DNA of 64,000 nt, taken from assembly GCA_963814165.1 (NCBI GenBank), contig CAWFBW010000020.1, positions 87,209 to 151,208 of the forward strand. Reading direction: 5' to 3'. Shown here one piece after another: positions 37,736 through 47,026 of the stretch. The position numbers were made by a program, and so were the translations under genes. The notes under the pieces were generated by a model. It had not been told where the DNA came from. It searched no databases and saw only the letters and a program-made list of their open reading frames with translations. The DNA is from DASRAA01 sp963814165 (lineage in GTDB: Bacteria; Acidobacteriota; Terriglobia; Terriglobales; Acidobacteriaceae). The first letter of the stretch is position 1; the number at the start of each line of letters is the position of its first letter.

Positions 37736-38947
37736 TTGAGACTTGAAGGTTTACCTACACCACCCAAAAACCCGCCGTTGGAACCACTTCTGGAGTCTTC
37801 GTTCGTGGAAGAGATAAAAATTCCTCGTGTGCTGAACAACGAAATCTTTTTGCTGGTAGTGCTGTCTGTGGTTGCCTTCGCGGTCTTCGTATTTACCAAG
37901 CGCATGGCGTCAAAAGAGCAAGTTCTGGATGCGAAGGTAGCCGCAATCTGGTACGAGCGGGGCGTGGAATCGATGCGCTCCGGAGATACCGCGAAGGCGA
38001 TTGAATCGTTTCGGAAGGCGACGGCGGAGATCGGGGACAGCCAGAAGTACATGCTGGCGCTTGCGAACGCTCTGGCTGCCGAAAACCATGCTTCCGAAGC
38101 GCAGCAATTGCTGCTTCGCCTGCGGGAGCCCGACCCGGAGAATGTGGAGATTAATCTTCACCTGGCGCGGCTGGCCGCAAATCAGGGCTCGGTTCAAGAA
38201 GCCGTGCACTACTACCAGAACGCCCTCTATGGCCGTTGGACCGGAGACGAGGCGACAGAACGCAGAAAAGTGCGAGTGGAATTCATCGGTTTTCTCGTGA
38301 AGCATGGGCAAAACAGCCTGGCCATGTCTGAGCTGCTGATCCTCCAGTCCCGAACGCCGGACTCAGCCTCCGCTCACGTCGAGGTCGCCAGGCTCTTCCG
38401 CGAGGTGGGCGACGAACAGAATGCGCTCAAGGAGTACCAGGAGGCGCTAAAGCTCGACGGGCACGAAGTCGAGGCGCTCGCCGGCGCGGGCGAGACATCG
38501 TTCCAAATCGCGAATTATAGTGACGCTCAACAATATTTAAGAGCAGCTCTCGGGGCGAATCCAAAGTCCGAAGAGACGCGCCGGTTGCTCACGCTAACCG
38601 ACCTCGTACAGAGCGAGGATCCGCTGGCTCCGCAAATCAGCACCGTGGAACGGCAGAAACGATTGCTGGCGGACATGGACCTTTCAGTAAAACGTCTCGA
38701 AGCTTGCCTTGGCCAGACTTCCGAGAGCAATGCCGTGGTGGAAATGCAATCACTGAAAACCGAGGCAACGGCGATGGAGCCCACGCTGGCGAGCGGGCCG
38801 CACCCTCCAGATTCCGATGCCGTGAGGTCAGGAGTAGAGCTGATATACAAGATGCAGCAGGCCGCTTCGGCATCCTGCGGAAACCCTGAGCTCGAGGACG
38901 AGGCACTGCTGCTGATCGGCCGAAAGCATACTGGTGGGCGCCCATGA
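37736..38947 (+). CDS. Membrane-anchored TPR protein
   Basis: 403 residues. A short cytoplasmic lead and one helix (residues 37-53, IFLLVVLSVVAFAVFVF) anchor a chain of tetratricopeptide-like repeats from about residue 70 to 285, for example WYERGVESMRSGDTAKAIESFRKA and ARLFREVGDEQNALKEYQEALKL. The C-terminus is a helical, less regular region. The TTG start at 37736 is deduced from the TATAAT box just upstream; an in-frame GTG at about residue 24 is an alternative. Its stop overlaps the ClC start (ATGA), so the two are translationally coupled. It may act as an assembly or scaffold protein for the channel, but that is only context. Confidence 0.75.
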   Translation: MRLEGLPTPPKNPPLEPLLESSFVEEIKIPRVLNNEIFLLVVLSVVAFAVFVFTKRMASKEQVLDAKVAAIWYERGVESMRSGDTAKAIESFRKATAEIGDSQKYMLALANALAAENHASEAQQLLLRLREPDPENVEINLHLARLAANQGSVQEAVHYYQNALYGRWTGDEATERRKVRVEFIGFLVKHGQNSLAMSELLILQSRTPDSASAHVEVARLFREVGDEQNALKEYQEALKLDGHEVEALAGAGETSFQIANYSDAQQYLRAALGANPKSEETRRLLTLTDLVQSEDPLAPQISTVERQKRLLADMDLSVKRLEACLGQTSESNAVVEMQSLKTEATAMEPTLASGPHPPDSDAVRSGVELIYKMQQAASASCGNPELEDEALLLIGRKHTGGRP

Positions 38948-40681
38948 ATGCCTCCCCGATTCCCCTGATCCAGAGGCTGCGGCTGCGCGAGAACCACATT
39001 TTTTTCGCACTGACGATTCTGATTGCAGTGATCGCGGGCCTGTCGGCAGTACTGTTCACGTTGGCCATCAAGGGCACAACATACGTCCTGTTTGGGATAT
39101 CGCCTTCGATCCTGCGCTACATCCTAGTTCCGACGTTGATGAGCCTGGTTACGGGTTTTCTGCTGGCGAAGTTTTTCCCGGATGCGCGCGGTAGCGGCGT
39201 TCCGCAGACCGAAGCTGCCTATCATCTGCGGCAAGGCGACATTCCCGGCCGAACGGCGTTCGGAAAGTTTCTGACAGGCGTGTTATGTATCGGTTCCGGG
39301 CACTCGATGGGGAGAGAGGGACCGTCGGTGCAGATCGGGGCGGGGATTGCCTCATCGATCGGAAAATGGTTTAATCTGTCGCCGGAGACGGGCTCAGAGC
39401 TTAGTGCCGGTGGCAGCAGCGGCTGCACTTTCGGCGGCATTCAATACCCCCGTAGCGGCCGTGATCTTTGCGCTGGAAGAAATCATCGGCGACATGAACG
39501 CGGCGCTGGTGGGATCCACGGTCGTCGCGTCAGTGGCTGCGGTAATCGTGGAGCGGTCGATCCTAGGCAATAGCCCGATCTTCCAGGTCCCTCAGTATCA
39601 CCTGGTAGACCCAGCGGAGTTGATCGCATACGCGGTGCTAGGAGTGGTCGGTGGCATCGTCTCTCTGACGTTTTCCAAGGGCTTGCTTTGGCTCCGGGGT
39701 GTGTTCCAACGCCTGCCAGCACGCACTCGCATCATCCAACCGGCCATGGGCGGTTTGGCCATAGGCGTCATGCTGATCTTCTTTCCGCAGGTCATGGGCG
39801 TCGGGTATGAATACGTCAATCAGGGACTGAACGGCGGCCTTCTGCTGAAGACCATGGTGCTGTTATGCGTAGTGAAGCTGGTGGCGACGATCATCTCCTA
39901 CGCATCCGGGAACGCGGGAGGCATCTTCGCACCGAGCCTGTACCTGGGGGCCATGGCAGGCGGAGCTATTGGAACGCTAATGCACCGCTTTGCGCCATTT
40001 CCGACCGGCGATACCGGTGCGTATGCGCTGGTAGGTATGGGAACGCTCTTCGCCGGGATTATCCGCGCCCCAATGACGTCGGTCTTCATGATCTTCGAAC
40101 TTACGCAGGACTACCAGGTCTTCGTGCCGTTGATGATCGCCAACATGATCAGCTTCGCGATTTCAAAGCACTACCAGCCGACGTCGCTGTACCACGCGTT
40201 GTTGCAACAGGACAATGTCCATATGCCGGCGCCAGCGGCGCGCGTGTCATCGGGGTCATGGCGAGCTGCAGATGTGATGACGCGTGACTTTACGATGGCT
40301 TCGCCGAACAGCTCCATGACGGAGGCGATCGCAGTGCTGGATAGTTCTGGCCTGAAGCTGCTGCTGGTTGGCAATGATGGCAAGTACGAGGGCCTGGTTT
40401 CCCGCAGCGAACTTGAGGAAGCGATGCGTTCCGGCAAGGCCGATACTACAATCGGCAGGCTGATCAAAACGGACGGCGCCCACGTGCATCCGGACCACGG
40501 CTTGGACCTGGTTTTGGAACGACTCGATAAAAACGAAGGCGTACTGCCGGTAGTGAGCCGCAGACACGTGCGCGAAGTGATCGGAATTGTGACTCCCCAG
40601 ACGATCTATCAGTTCCTGCAACGGAGCTGGAAGGCTCAGCCTACAGGTGCGGCCGCAAGCTTGGATTCCTCGCATACCTAG
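38944..40681 (+). pseudogene. ClC-type chloride channel/antiporter with CBS domains, one frameshift
   Basis: About 579 codons. The selectivity motifs are present: GSGHSMGREGPSVQIGAG (GSGIP-like and GREGP), and later GNAGGIFAPSLYLGA (GxFxP). The frames join near 39387 (NLSPE, then RAQSLVPVAAAAALSAAF), explained by one extra A in GAGACGG. The external-gate glutamate equivalent is in GREGP. A C-terminal CBS pair begins near VMTRDFTMASPNSSMTEAIAVL and includes VSRRHVREVIGIVTPQ, so transport is probably regulated by nucleotide binding. The shift falls within the membrane domain. Its ATG overlaps the TPR stop. Confidence 0.87.
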
Positions 40682-40682
40682 A

Positions 40683-41903
40683 CTAGCCGACTGCTACTGA
40701 GTCCTGCGGTTTCGCCGCGCGTATCCCGCGGAAGGCGACATTCATCAGCGGAGCGGTCAAAAGCGTAGCCGCCACCGCCATGAACACCACGACGTCGTAA
40801 GTCTCCGCCGAGATCGCCTTGAGCCCCAGGCCAATCTGTGCGACCACCATGCAGAATTCGCCGCGCGGGATCATTCCGAACCCGACGCGTATTGCAACGG
40901 GGGTGCCATGCTTCAGCGCTCCCAGGCCGCAGCCCACGAACTTGGCGAAAATCGCTACGGCAAGTATCACCACCCCAAGGATCAGTGTCGAGGGACGGAC
41001 GAAAGCCTGCCATTCAAAGCGCAGCCCTATGCCAGCCAGGAAGAAGGGAACCAGAAGTTCGGTCACGCCTTGCGTCATGTCATGGACGCGGTGCGGCAGG
41101 GCGCGTCCCATAGCCAGGCCTGCCAGAAACGCGCCGATGATGGGAGCGACACCAGCTCTTTCGGAGAGCGCCGCCAATGCGAAGAGCAGAATCATGGCGA
41201 CGGCAAACTGGCCTTCGCCGATCCGTATCCGCTGATTTAATTTCGGCAGCACCTTGCCGGCGGTATCGTCGCCCCAGCGGACCGCGAGAAACACGAACGC
41301 CAGCGCGAACACGGCGGTCAAAGCCAGTTCCAGAATATTCACCGTTCCGCTGGCCACGCTGCTGATCACGCCCAGCACCAGCAACGCGAGAATGTCGTCG
41401 ATGACCGCTGCGGCAAGAATGATCCTGCCGGCGGTGCGATTCAGCAGACCCTTGGAAGCGAGCAGGTGCGCGGAAATTCCAACGCTGGTTGCAGTGAGAG
41501 CGGCTCCCACAAACAGGGACTCGATCTGAGAGGCGCCCCACAGGCGCATGGTTGCCCAGCCCATCGCCAGCGGGACGGCCACTCCCAGCACTCCCACAGC
41601 GGTGGCAGTTCGTCCTACGGCAACCAAATCGGTCGGCTTGATTTCCAAGCCGACGCGAAAGAGCAGAAAGATCACCCCAAGTTCAGCGAGGAAGGAAAGA
41701 TTTTCGTTGGGAGCAATCCAGCCCAGGATGCTTGGCCCGATCAGGACCCCAGCGAGAATCTCGCCGACGATGCCTGGCTGGTGCAGACGCTCGAAGACCT
41801 CCGCCAGCAGCTTCGCCGAACCAAAAATCAGCAACATGGAAACGGCAAGGCTGAGTGTCGGGCCATGGTGCAGCGTTATCGTTGCCAGCAGAGGAAATGT
41901 CAT
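40683..41903 (-). CDS. CPA2-family cation:proton antiporter
   Basis: 406 residues, about 12 hydrophobic segments. The CPA2 features are clear: HQPGIVGEILAGVLIGPS early in the protein and the paired acidic residues AAAVIDDILALLVLG, which are the ion-binding Asp pair of Na+/H+ or K+/H+ exchangers. IPRGEFCMVVAQIGL corresponds to the conserved RGE motif. There is no C-terminal RCK/TrkA domain, so the protein is shorter than KefB/C types. It converges with the ClC gene (1 base apart), so both sit in an ion-transport block. Na+ or K+ specificity cannot be called. Confidence 0.9.
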   Translation of the reverse strand: MTFPLLATITLHHGPTLSLAVSMLLIFGSAKLLAEVFERLHQPGIVGEILAGVLIGPSILGWIAPNENLSFLAELGVIFLLFRVGLEIKPTDLVAVGRTATAVGVLGVAVPLAMGWATMRLWGASQIESLFVGAALTATSVGISAHLLASKGLLNRTAGRIILAAAVIDDILALLVLGVISSVASGTVNILELALTAVFALAFVFLAVRWGDDTAGKVLPKLNQRIRIGEGQFAVAMILLFALAALSERAGVAPIIGAFLAGLAMGRALPHRVHDMTQGVTELLVPFFLAGIGLRFEWQAFVRPSTLILGVVILAVAIFAKFVGCGLGALKHGTPVAIRVGFGMIPRGEFCMVVAQIGLGLKAISAETYDVVVFMAVAATLLTAPLMNVAFRGIRAAKPQDSVAVG

Positions 41904-42201
41904 CTAGCCCAGGCTCCCGCATTCACGCCGTTCATGCAACATCGTAACGATAAAGAGGTGTTTGTGCAGCGTTTAGGTTATGCAGAAGTCGCCGCCACTC
42001 CGGGAATACGACGGACACGAAGGTTCCCTCACACAGTTCGCGAAGCCAACAATCCGGAGAACATTACTGGGAGAATCTGTTGTAGTAATCAAGTGTGGGG
42101 CAAGTGCCAAGCGGCGGCCAGAACGAGCAAGCTCTCCCCAATCGACACTACTGTCTGGTTCGTCAATGCTGTCAAGAGCTCGGTCAGCGCGCCGTTGGCG
42201 C
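41904..42201. other. Non-coding region between antiporter and otsA
   Basis: About 300 bases holding the antiporter's upstream region and the end of the trehalose operon. I see no clear terminator, RNA gene or reading frame; the long frames crossing it on both strands are extensions of frames antisense to or beyond otsA. Confidence 0.5.
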
Positions 42202-43692
42202 TTACGCACTCGCCCGTTCAACCTGGAGGACCGCACCCTTGGGTTGGGCGTGCCCCGCAACGATCTGGCCGGGGACTTCGTCCCCGCTACGACAGAAGGT
42301 GTCACGCCAATGATAGATGTCCTCTCTGCGGATGCGCACCCGCAGCTTTCGCATTCTCCGGCGCTGCTCGTCGGGCGGCATATCGAGCGCCACTCGAATG
42401 GCGTCAGCAACAGCGCGAGTGTGGTAAGGATTGACCAGCAGCGCGCCCTGACGCAATTGGAATGCGGCCCCTGCAAACTCGCTGAGTATGAGTACGCCGT
42501 CGTTGTTGACGCGCGAGGCGCAGTATTCCTTGGAAACCAGGTTCATGCCGTCTTTGAGAGGGGTAACCAGGGCGATGTCTGCGGCACGGTAGTATGCCAG
42601 CAACTCGGGCCGATCGAGCGAGCGGTGAATGTACTGTATCGGCGTCCATCCCGGCTCGCCGAAATGGCCATTGATCTCGCTCACCATCCGCTGGATCTCG
42701 GCCTTGAGTTCACCATACCTGGGAATATCTTCGCGGCTGGGAACCACCACCTGGACCATCGCAATTTTGCCGTGCTCTTCCGGATGCCGCTCAAGAAAGT
42801 GGCGAAATGCCGCGAGGCGCTCCGGAATGCCCTTGGTGTAATCGAGCCGGTCAACTCCGAGCAAAATGCGGCGGCCTTGCATGTTCTCTGCGATTTGGGC
42901 AGCCCGGGCCGCAACATCTTCGTCGGCCGCTCCACGGGCGAACTCTTCGAAGTCGATGCTGATGGGAAACGCCCCAACAAGGGTAGTGCGTCCTGGTTCA
43001 TCGACAACAACATGCTCGCCAACGGCTTTGATCTCTGCCGCCTTGACGAAGTGCCTCAGACAGGCAACAAAATTCCGCCGGTCCCGCATGGTTTGGAAGC
43101 CGACCACGTCAAAATCCAGCAAGGCCGTGAGAATCTCCTCGCGCCAAGGCAACTTCTCGAAGATGTCGGGGCTTGGAAACGGAATATGGTGAAAATAGGC
43201 AAGTCGCTCGTTAATCCCCATTTTCCGCAAGTATGCGGCCACCGACATCAAGTGATAGTCGTGCACCCAGATCAAGTCTCCGGGACGGGCCTCGTGCGCG
43301 GCCTTCTCGGCGAAGCGTTGGTTTACCGTGAGATGCGTGTCCCAGTAATCGGGATCGAAATTACACCGCGATTGCAAGTCATGAAACAGCGGCCACACGA
43401 CTTCATTGGAAAAACCGTAGTAGAAACGCTTCCGCTCCTCCGGAGACATGAATACTGGTGTGTAGGCAATGTTGCTGCGACTGGAATGCTCCTGCAAGAC
43501 GCGCTCGATCTCCGGACGTTCCTCCGTACCGGTCCAGCCAATCCAGACTCCGGCACAATCGTTGAGCAGCGGCCGCAAAGCCGTGACCAGCCCTCCCGAA
43601 CTCGGATCGACATGAAACCCCTGCTCGTCTTGTTTGATAGTTATGGGCAGCCGGTTCGACACGAAAACGATTCGTTGTTTGATTGCGCTCAT
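42202..43692 (-). CDS. otsA: Trehalose-6-phosphate synthase
   Basis: About 496 residues, GT20 family, joining UDP- or ADP-glucose with glucose-6-phosphate. The start at 43692 (MSAIKQRIVFVSNRLP) has GGAGG 6 bases upstream and overlaps the otsB stop by ATGA. Motifs: VSNRLPI, PSSGGLVTAL, VWIGWTG, LIWVHDYHLM, FFHIPFPS-like YFHHIPFPSPDIF, GVDRLDYTKGIPERL and TPLKDGMNLVSKEY, all typical of OtsA. It is the last gene of the minus-strand trehalose operon and works with OtsB just upstream. Confidence 0.95.
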   Translation of the reverse strand: MSAIKQRIVFVSNRLPITIKQDEQGFHVDPSSGGLVTALRPLLNDCAGVWIGWTGTEERPEIERVLQEHSSRSNIAYTPVFMSPEERKRFYYGFSNEVVWPLFHDLQSRCNFDPDYWDTHLTVNQRFAEKAAHEARPGDLIWVHDYHLMSVAAYLRKMGINERLAYFHHIPFPSPDIFEKLPWREEILTALLDFDVVGFQTMRDRRNFVACLRHFVKAAEIKAVGEHVVVDEPGRTTLVGAFPISIDFEEFARGAADEDVAARAAQIAENMQGRRILLGVDRLDYTKGIPERLAAFRHFLERHPEEHGKIAMVQVVVPSREDIPRYGELKAEIQRMVSEINGHFGEPGWTPIQYIHRSLDRPELLAYYRAADIALVTPLKDGMNLVSKEYCASRVNNDGVLILSEFAGAAFQLRQGALLVNPYHTRAVADAIRVALDMPPDEQRRRMRKLRVRIRREDIYHWRDTFCRSGDEVPGQIVAGHAQPKGAVLQVERASA

Positions 43693-44504
43693 GATGCACC
43701 TCCACAAGCTGCGTTCCAATCGGCCAGAAAGGCCGCCAGGCCGTCTGGCGGGCGTACCCATACTTCAGCGGCGGTCTCACGGAATTCGTCCCGCACCAAA
43801 ACACTCAAGCCTGATCCCTGGATGGCAAGAAACGCGTCTTCGTCGGTGCGGTCATCGCCGAGATAGGCAACTGCTGCGTCGGGTCCCATCTCCGACAGAA
43901 TTGCCCGCACAACGTCGCCCTTGTTCGTCGCGGCAACGCGAATCTCCAGCCCTCCGTCGAACGGTTCTAGACGCAGCCCGTCTTTATTGGGAAGGCGGGC
44001 CCATACGCTTTGGACCTTCTGCTTCACCTGTCCTGAGATCGCCTCACGCCCTCTCCAGTGAATGGCCGTTCCTGCCGGTTTATGCTCCAACATCTCTGAC
44101 AGTCCTTCGAGGGTCAAAAGCCGGTCCGCTTCAGCGATAGTCTCCAGCAGGCGGTCATCGACTCCGGGCATGTGGTAAGTTCCGCTTGCATGCAGCCGCT
44201 CCAGCCCATGGCATCCCCAAACCTCAACATGCTTGAGACCAAGGAGCCGGGCCGCGTCATACGCGCGGCGACCGGTCACGATGACTAGACGGGTGTTCGT
44301 GCGCTTGCGAATGCGATCCAGTAGGGGAGGGACCTCGCGATAGGGGGTAGCCCGATCGGGGTCCGTGCGGAATTCCGCCAGGGTCCCGTCGTAGTCCAAC
44401 AGAAGCGCGCGCTGTTGAGTCTGAGACAGCTTCCCGAAGAACTCGGAGAGACGTCTCTGGACATCAACTGAGGTTTCGGGATTGTAGATTTGTGCGTTCG
44501 TCAT
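43689..44504 (-). CDS. otsB: Trehalose-6-phosphate phosphatase
   Basis: 271 residues of the HAD superfamily. LLLDYDGTLAEF carries the nucleophile and general acid Asp pair; VIVTGRR and the late GDDRTDEDAF give the other HAD motifs, with the cap domain between. It removes phosphate from the OtsA product to yield trehalose. GAGGAG precedes the ATG by a few bases. It overlaps otsA by 4 bases, so the two are co-translated. Confidence 0.95.
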   Translation of the reverse strand: MTNAQIYNPETSVDVQRRLSEFFGKLSQTQQRALLLDYDGTLAEFRTDPDRATPYREVPPLLDRIRKRTNTRLVIVTGRRAYDAARLLGLKHVEVWGCHGLERLHASGTYHMPGVDDRLLETIAEADRLLTLEGLSEMLEHKPAGTAIHWRGREAISGQVKQKVQSVWARLPNKDGLRLEPFDGGLEIRVAATNKGDVVRAILSEMGPDAAVAYLGDDRTDEDAFLAIQGSGLSVLVRDEFRETAAEVWVRPPDGLAAFLADWNAACGGAS

Positions 44505-44612
44505 AGCTCCTCGATCCGTTCGTGAGGTGGAAGACGATCGGTTTAAAAGCCGCCTCCCAGTTCCGGAGATCCCCGGCTTAGGCGGGGACGTTTCGCAGAG
44601 TCAGCGGTGCCG

Positions 44613-44900
44613 CTAGCAGAGAAGAGCGCAGTTCAACTTCAGCAAGTCCAGAGGAGGCGCAAGGACGGAGTGACGGTCGACAATAACGGAAGCGTGGCCA
44701 AGCAGAGCCTGGAGAAGGCCACAAACGACAGAACACGCCAGCAGAAGCGTGGCGACCAACAAGCCGGCCGTTTTCATTGCCCGCAAGGCAGTGGGCTCGA
44801 GGTCCACCGCCGGGGAGGCAAAAATGGCTATCACGCTGAGCAGCAGCAAGATAACCAATACGAGCTGGGCAGACTTATTCACTAAGTCTAATCTTATCAT
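44613..44900 (-). CDS. Small two-helix membrane protein, unknown
   Basis: 95 residues with two hydrophobic helices, at about 12-33 (AQLVLVILLLLSVIAIFASPAV) and 43-66 (TAGLLVATLLLACSVVCGLLQALL), and a C-terminal tail ending KLNCALLC. No family recognised and no good ribosome-binding site, but the frame lies cleanly between the MscS-like gene and otsB on the same strand and has membrane-protein character, so I think it is real. A role in osmotic response is inferred from context only. Confidence 0.5.
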   Translation of the reverse strand: MIRLDLVNKSAQLVLVILLLLSVIAIFASPAVDLEPTALRAMKTAGLLVATLLLACSVVCGLLQALLGHASVIVDRHSVLAPPLDLLKLNCALLC

Positions 44901-44945
44901 AGTTTTGGCGGCATTTCAACCGCGATTTTCTGGCACCCTTGCCGG

Positions 44946-45650
44946 TCACAAAGGTGGCAGGTCGGGCTTTGGTGGATTGATCTTGTGATCGGAGAACCGC
45001 CGCTCCAGAAACCGTCGTGCAAGGTCTTGGCCGCCCACTCCGAACGCAATCGCCAAACCGAACATCAAGGCCCCAAACACGATGGAGAACGCGATGAGAA
45101 TTGTCTTCTGTGCCAGGCCCACGACCTCGAATGCCATTGAGATCGTCAGTACGACAATCATCACCCTGACGGCATCGGCCAAAATCTGGGGCGAGGGCAA
45201 GTCGGCATTCACCGCCGCCAGCAGGGCAGCGCGTGCAAAGAAGCCGGCGGCTAGCATCCCCAGGAAAGCGATGAAAAGCGCCTCGAAAAACCTAGGAAGG
45301 AACAAGAAGAAACCGCCGATATGCTGCTGCAAGATGGGAATGCCCAGGAAGCCGACTCCCGCAAGGACGATGCCAATCCAGGTCAGCCAGAATACGAGTT
45401 GGCTAAGCAATTCGCTGGGTGACGGCAAAGCGGCCGTGTTGAGCAGTTGAGCCGCTCCAGCCTTTTCGGAAAGCCGGTCAAACTTCACCAGCCGCAAGAA
45501 GCTGCGCAACACGGTTCGCAGCAGGTAGGCGATCAACCATCCCAATAGCGCAATGATCAGGATGGCCAACAAGCGGGGGAGCAGATGGGCGAAGGCGCGT
45601 GCGAATTCATCCCATGCCTGACCCAGTTCAGTTGCGATCATGTCTGCCAT
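44946..45650 (-). CDS. MscS-related membrane protein (conserved TM helix family)
   Basis: About 234 residues, four to five transmembrane helices. It has the two conserved-TM-helix repeats of the PF05552-type family (LLPRLLAILIIALLGWLIAYLLRTVLRSFLRLVKFDRL; and VRVMIVVLTISMAFEVVGL ... FSIVFGALMFGLAIAFGVGGQDLARRFLERRF), which resemble the pore-lining region of mechanosensitive channels, but it has no cytoplasmic beta domain of full MscS. ATG 45650 overlaps the preceding gene's stop (TGATG); an upstream GTG is less likely. Its place within the trehalose genes fits an osmotic-shock role. Confidence 0.82.
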   Translation of the reverse strand: MADMIATELGQAWDEFARAFAHLLPRLLAILIIALLGWLIAYLLRTVLRSFLRLVKFDRLSEKAGAAQLLNTAALPSPSELLSQLVFWLTWIGIVLAGVGFLGIPILQQHIGGFFLFLPRFFEALFIAFLGMLAAGFFARAALLAAVNADLPSPQILADAVRVMIVVLTISMAFEVVGLAQKTILIAFSIVFGALMFGLAIAFGVGGQDLARRFLERRFSDHKINPPKPDLPPL

Positions 45651-46928
45651 CACGAACCTCCTTCTTGTGCCGTCCACAGCTTAGTCAGGTACGGCTTTAA
45701 GCGTTCGAACGTTACACAGAGCGATTCGATATGTGCTTCGAGTTCTTCCTGGGAAGCGTTCAGGTTCTCGGTCAGAAATGTGTATGCCCTGCCGCGATAA
45801 AGCGGCGCCAGGGCCTGGATGATGTGGTCGCGGCTGATGACCGACCGGTGATACGCCCAGGCGAATTCGTACACGGCTGTCACCCACAACTCATCAGGGA
45901 AGTGGAAGTCGTTCTCTTCCGAGCCAGCCGCGCCTTGCAGTTGCGCGAGCGTGCCCGGAGAGACAATGGACTTGAGGACCGGTTCCAGGTCCGCCACGCC
46001 GGAGCGGAACATCTGCAACAAACGGGTATGGTCCACGGTGACCTCGTCCATGGTGACTTCATAGGCTGGGCCCGCCGTGGGCACAGCCTGGGTTTCATGA
46101 ATCGCTGCTCCACGCCGCTTGCGTCCGCTCCATTGACCAGAAAAGTGGCGCAACCGTCTGCCTAAGGGCAGAAACCAGGTCGGTAGCTTGCTGTTCCAGA
46201 TGCCCCCTGGCGCCAAGGAAAGTCTGAGAGACAGGCAGTCCGTCAGCCAGAGCTGCCAGGGTGAAGCACACTTCAGGGCCCAGGCGGCCGGCGTCGTGGT
46301 TCCACATATCATGGCCGATGAGCTGGACCGCCAGGCGATCGGAAAAGGAAAATTCTCCCGGACGCGGCTCGCGAATCGACTTGCCATACAGCGCGCGCGT
46401 CATCGGATACATCAGGTTGGTGACCAGGATTCCCTCGAAGCGATGGCGGCGATAGACGGGAGTCACAAGGTCAACACTCTCGCGGTAAACGGGCCGGACC
46501 AGCTGGTCGATCCACTGCGGCTGGAGTTGGGATGAGTCCGGTGCAATTACGGCACAGGCTTTGGCTCGAAGCAGGTCAGCGGCTGCCACAAGGATATGCA
46601 TTGCCTTTCCGCTGGAAGGGTCGCCGGAGTATTGGCTGCTGATACAGTGCATGGTGCGCAAGGCCTCGAAACTGGAGGCATTACGCGCATCCTTGATGGA
46701 CGCGGCGCGCACCAGGTCGGGGGTTCCGTCATGGGAGCCGCCATCCGCGTTCAGAATGGCAGCACGCTCGCGCGGAAAGTACTTAAGCAGGCCTTCGCGA
46801 ACCACTTGCACGACGTGGCCGATGGTCTTGGCGTGGTTATGCGTGTGCAAGCCGACAAGGATGTCAACTTCGCCAACGCTGATGAGTTGGCGCAGCAGAT
46901 CATCCGACAGGATGTTTTCGTCGGCCAA
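45650..46928 (-). pseudogene. GT81-like glycosyltransferase (possible glucosylglycerate synthase), one frameshift
   Basis: About 426 codons. A GT-A fold is visible: DILVGLHTHNHAKTIGHVVQVV, then ILNADGGSHDGTPDLV (nucleotide-sugar site), then VIAPDSSQLQPQWIDQLVRPVY, PVYRRHRFEGILVTNLMYPMTRALYG and FTLAALADGLPVSQTFLGARGH (metal/acceptor region). The layout resembles glucosyl-3-phosphoglycerate synthase, GT81, which makes the compatible solute precursor of glucosylglycerate. The frames join near 46102 (AAWSS, then IHETQAVPTAGP), explained by one extra base. I place the start at TTG 46928, 6 bases after GGAGG. Compatible-solute synthesis fits the trehalose operon; the acceptor is not proven. Confidence 0.75.
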
Positions 46929-47026
46929 CCACAACCTCCAGAGAGATCCGCCGGAACAAGTTCACGATTACCGGCGGTCTGTTCAGGCAACGGTATGCCT
47001 GCCGAACAAGTGCAACGCGAGGCGGC

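Noticed and set aside
41980..43866. 628-codon open frame on the plus strand
   Set aside because: It lies almost wholly antisense to otsA and otsB, has no start signal, and codon composition mirrors the opposite strand's coding frame.
6089..46928. Programmed ribosomal frameshifting
   Set aside because: The eight shift sites lack shared slippery sequences or downstream structures and occur in families not known to use it.
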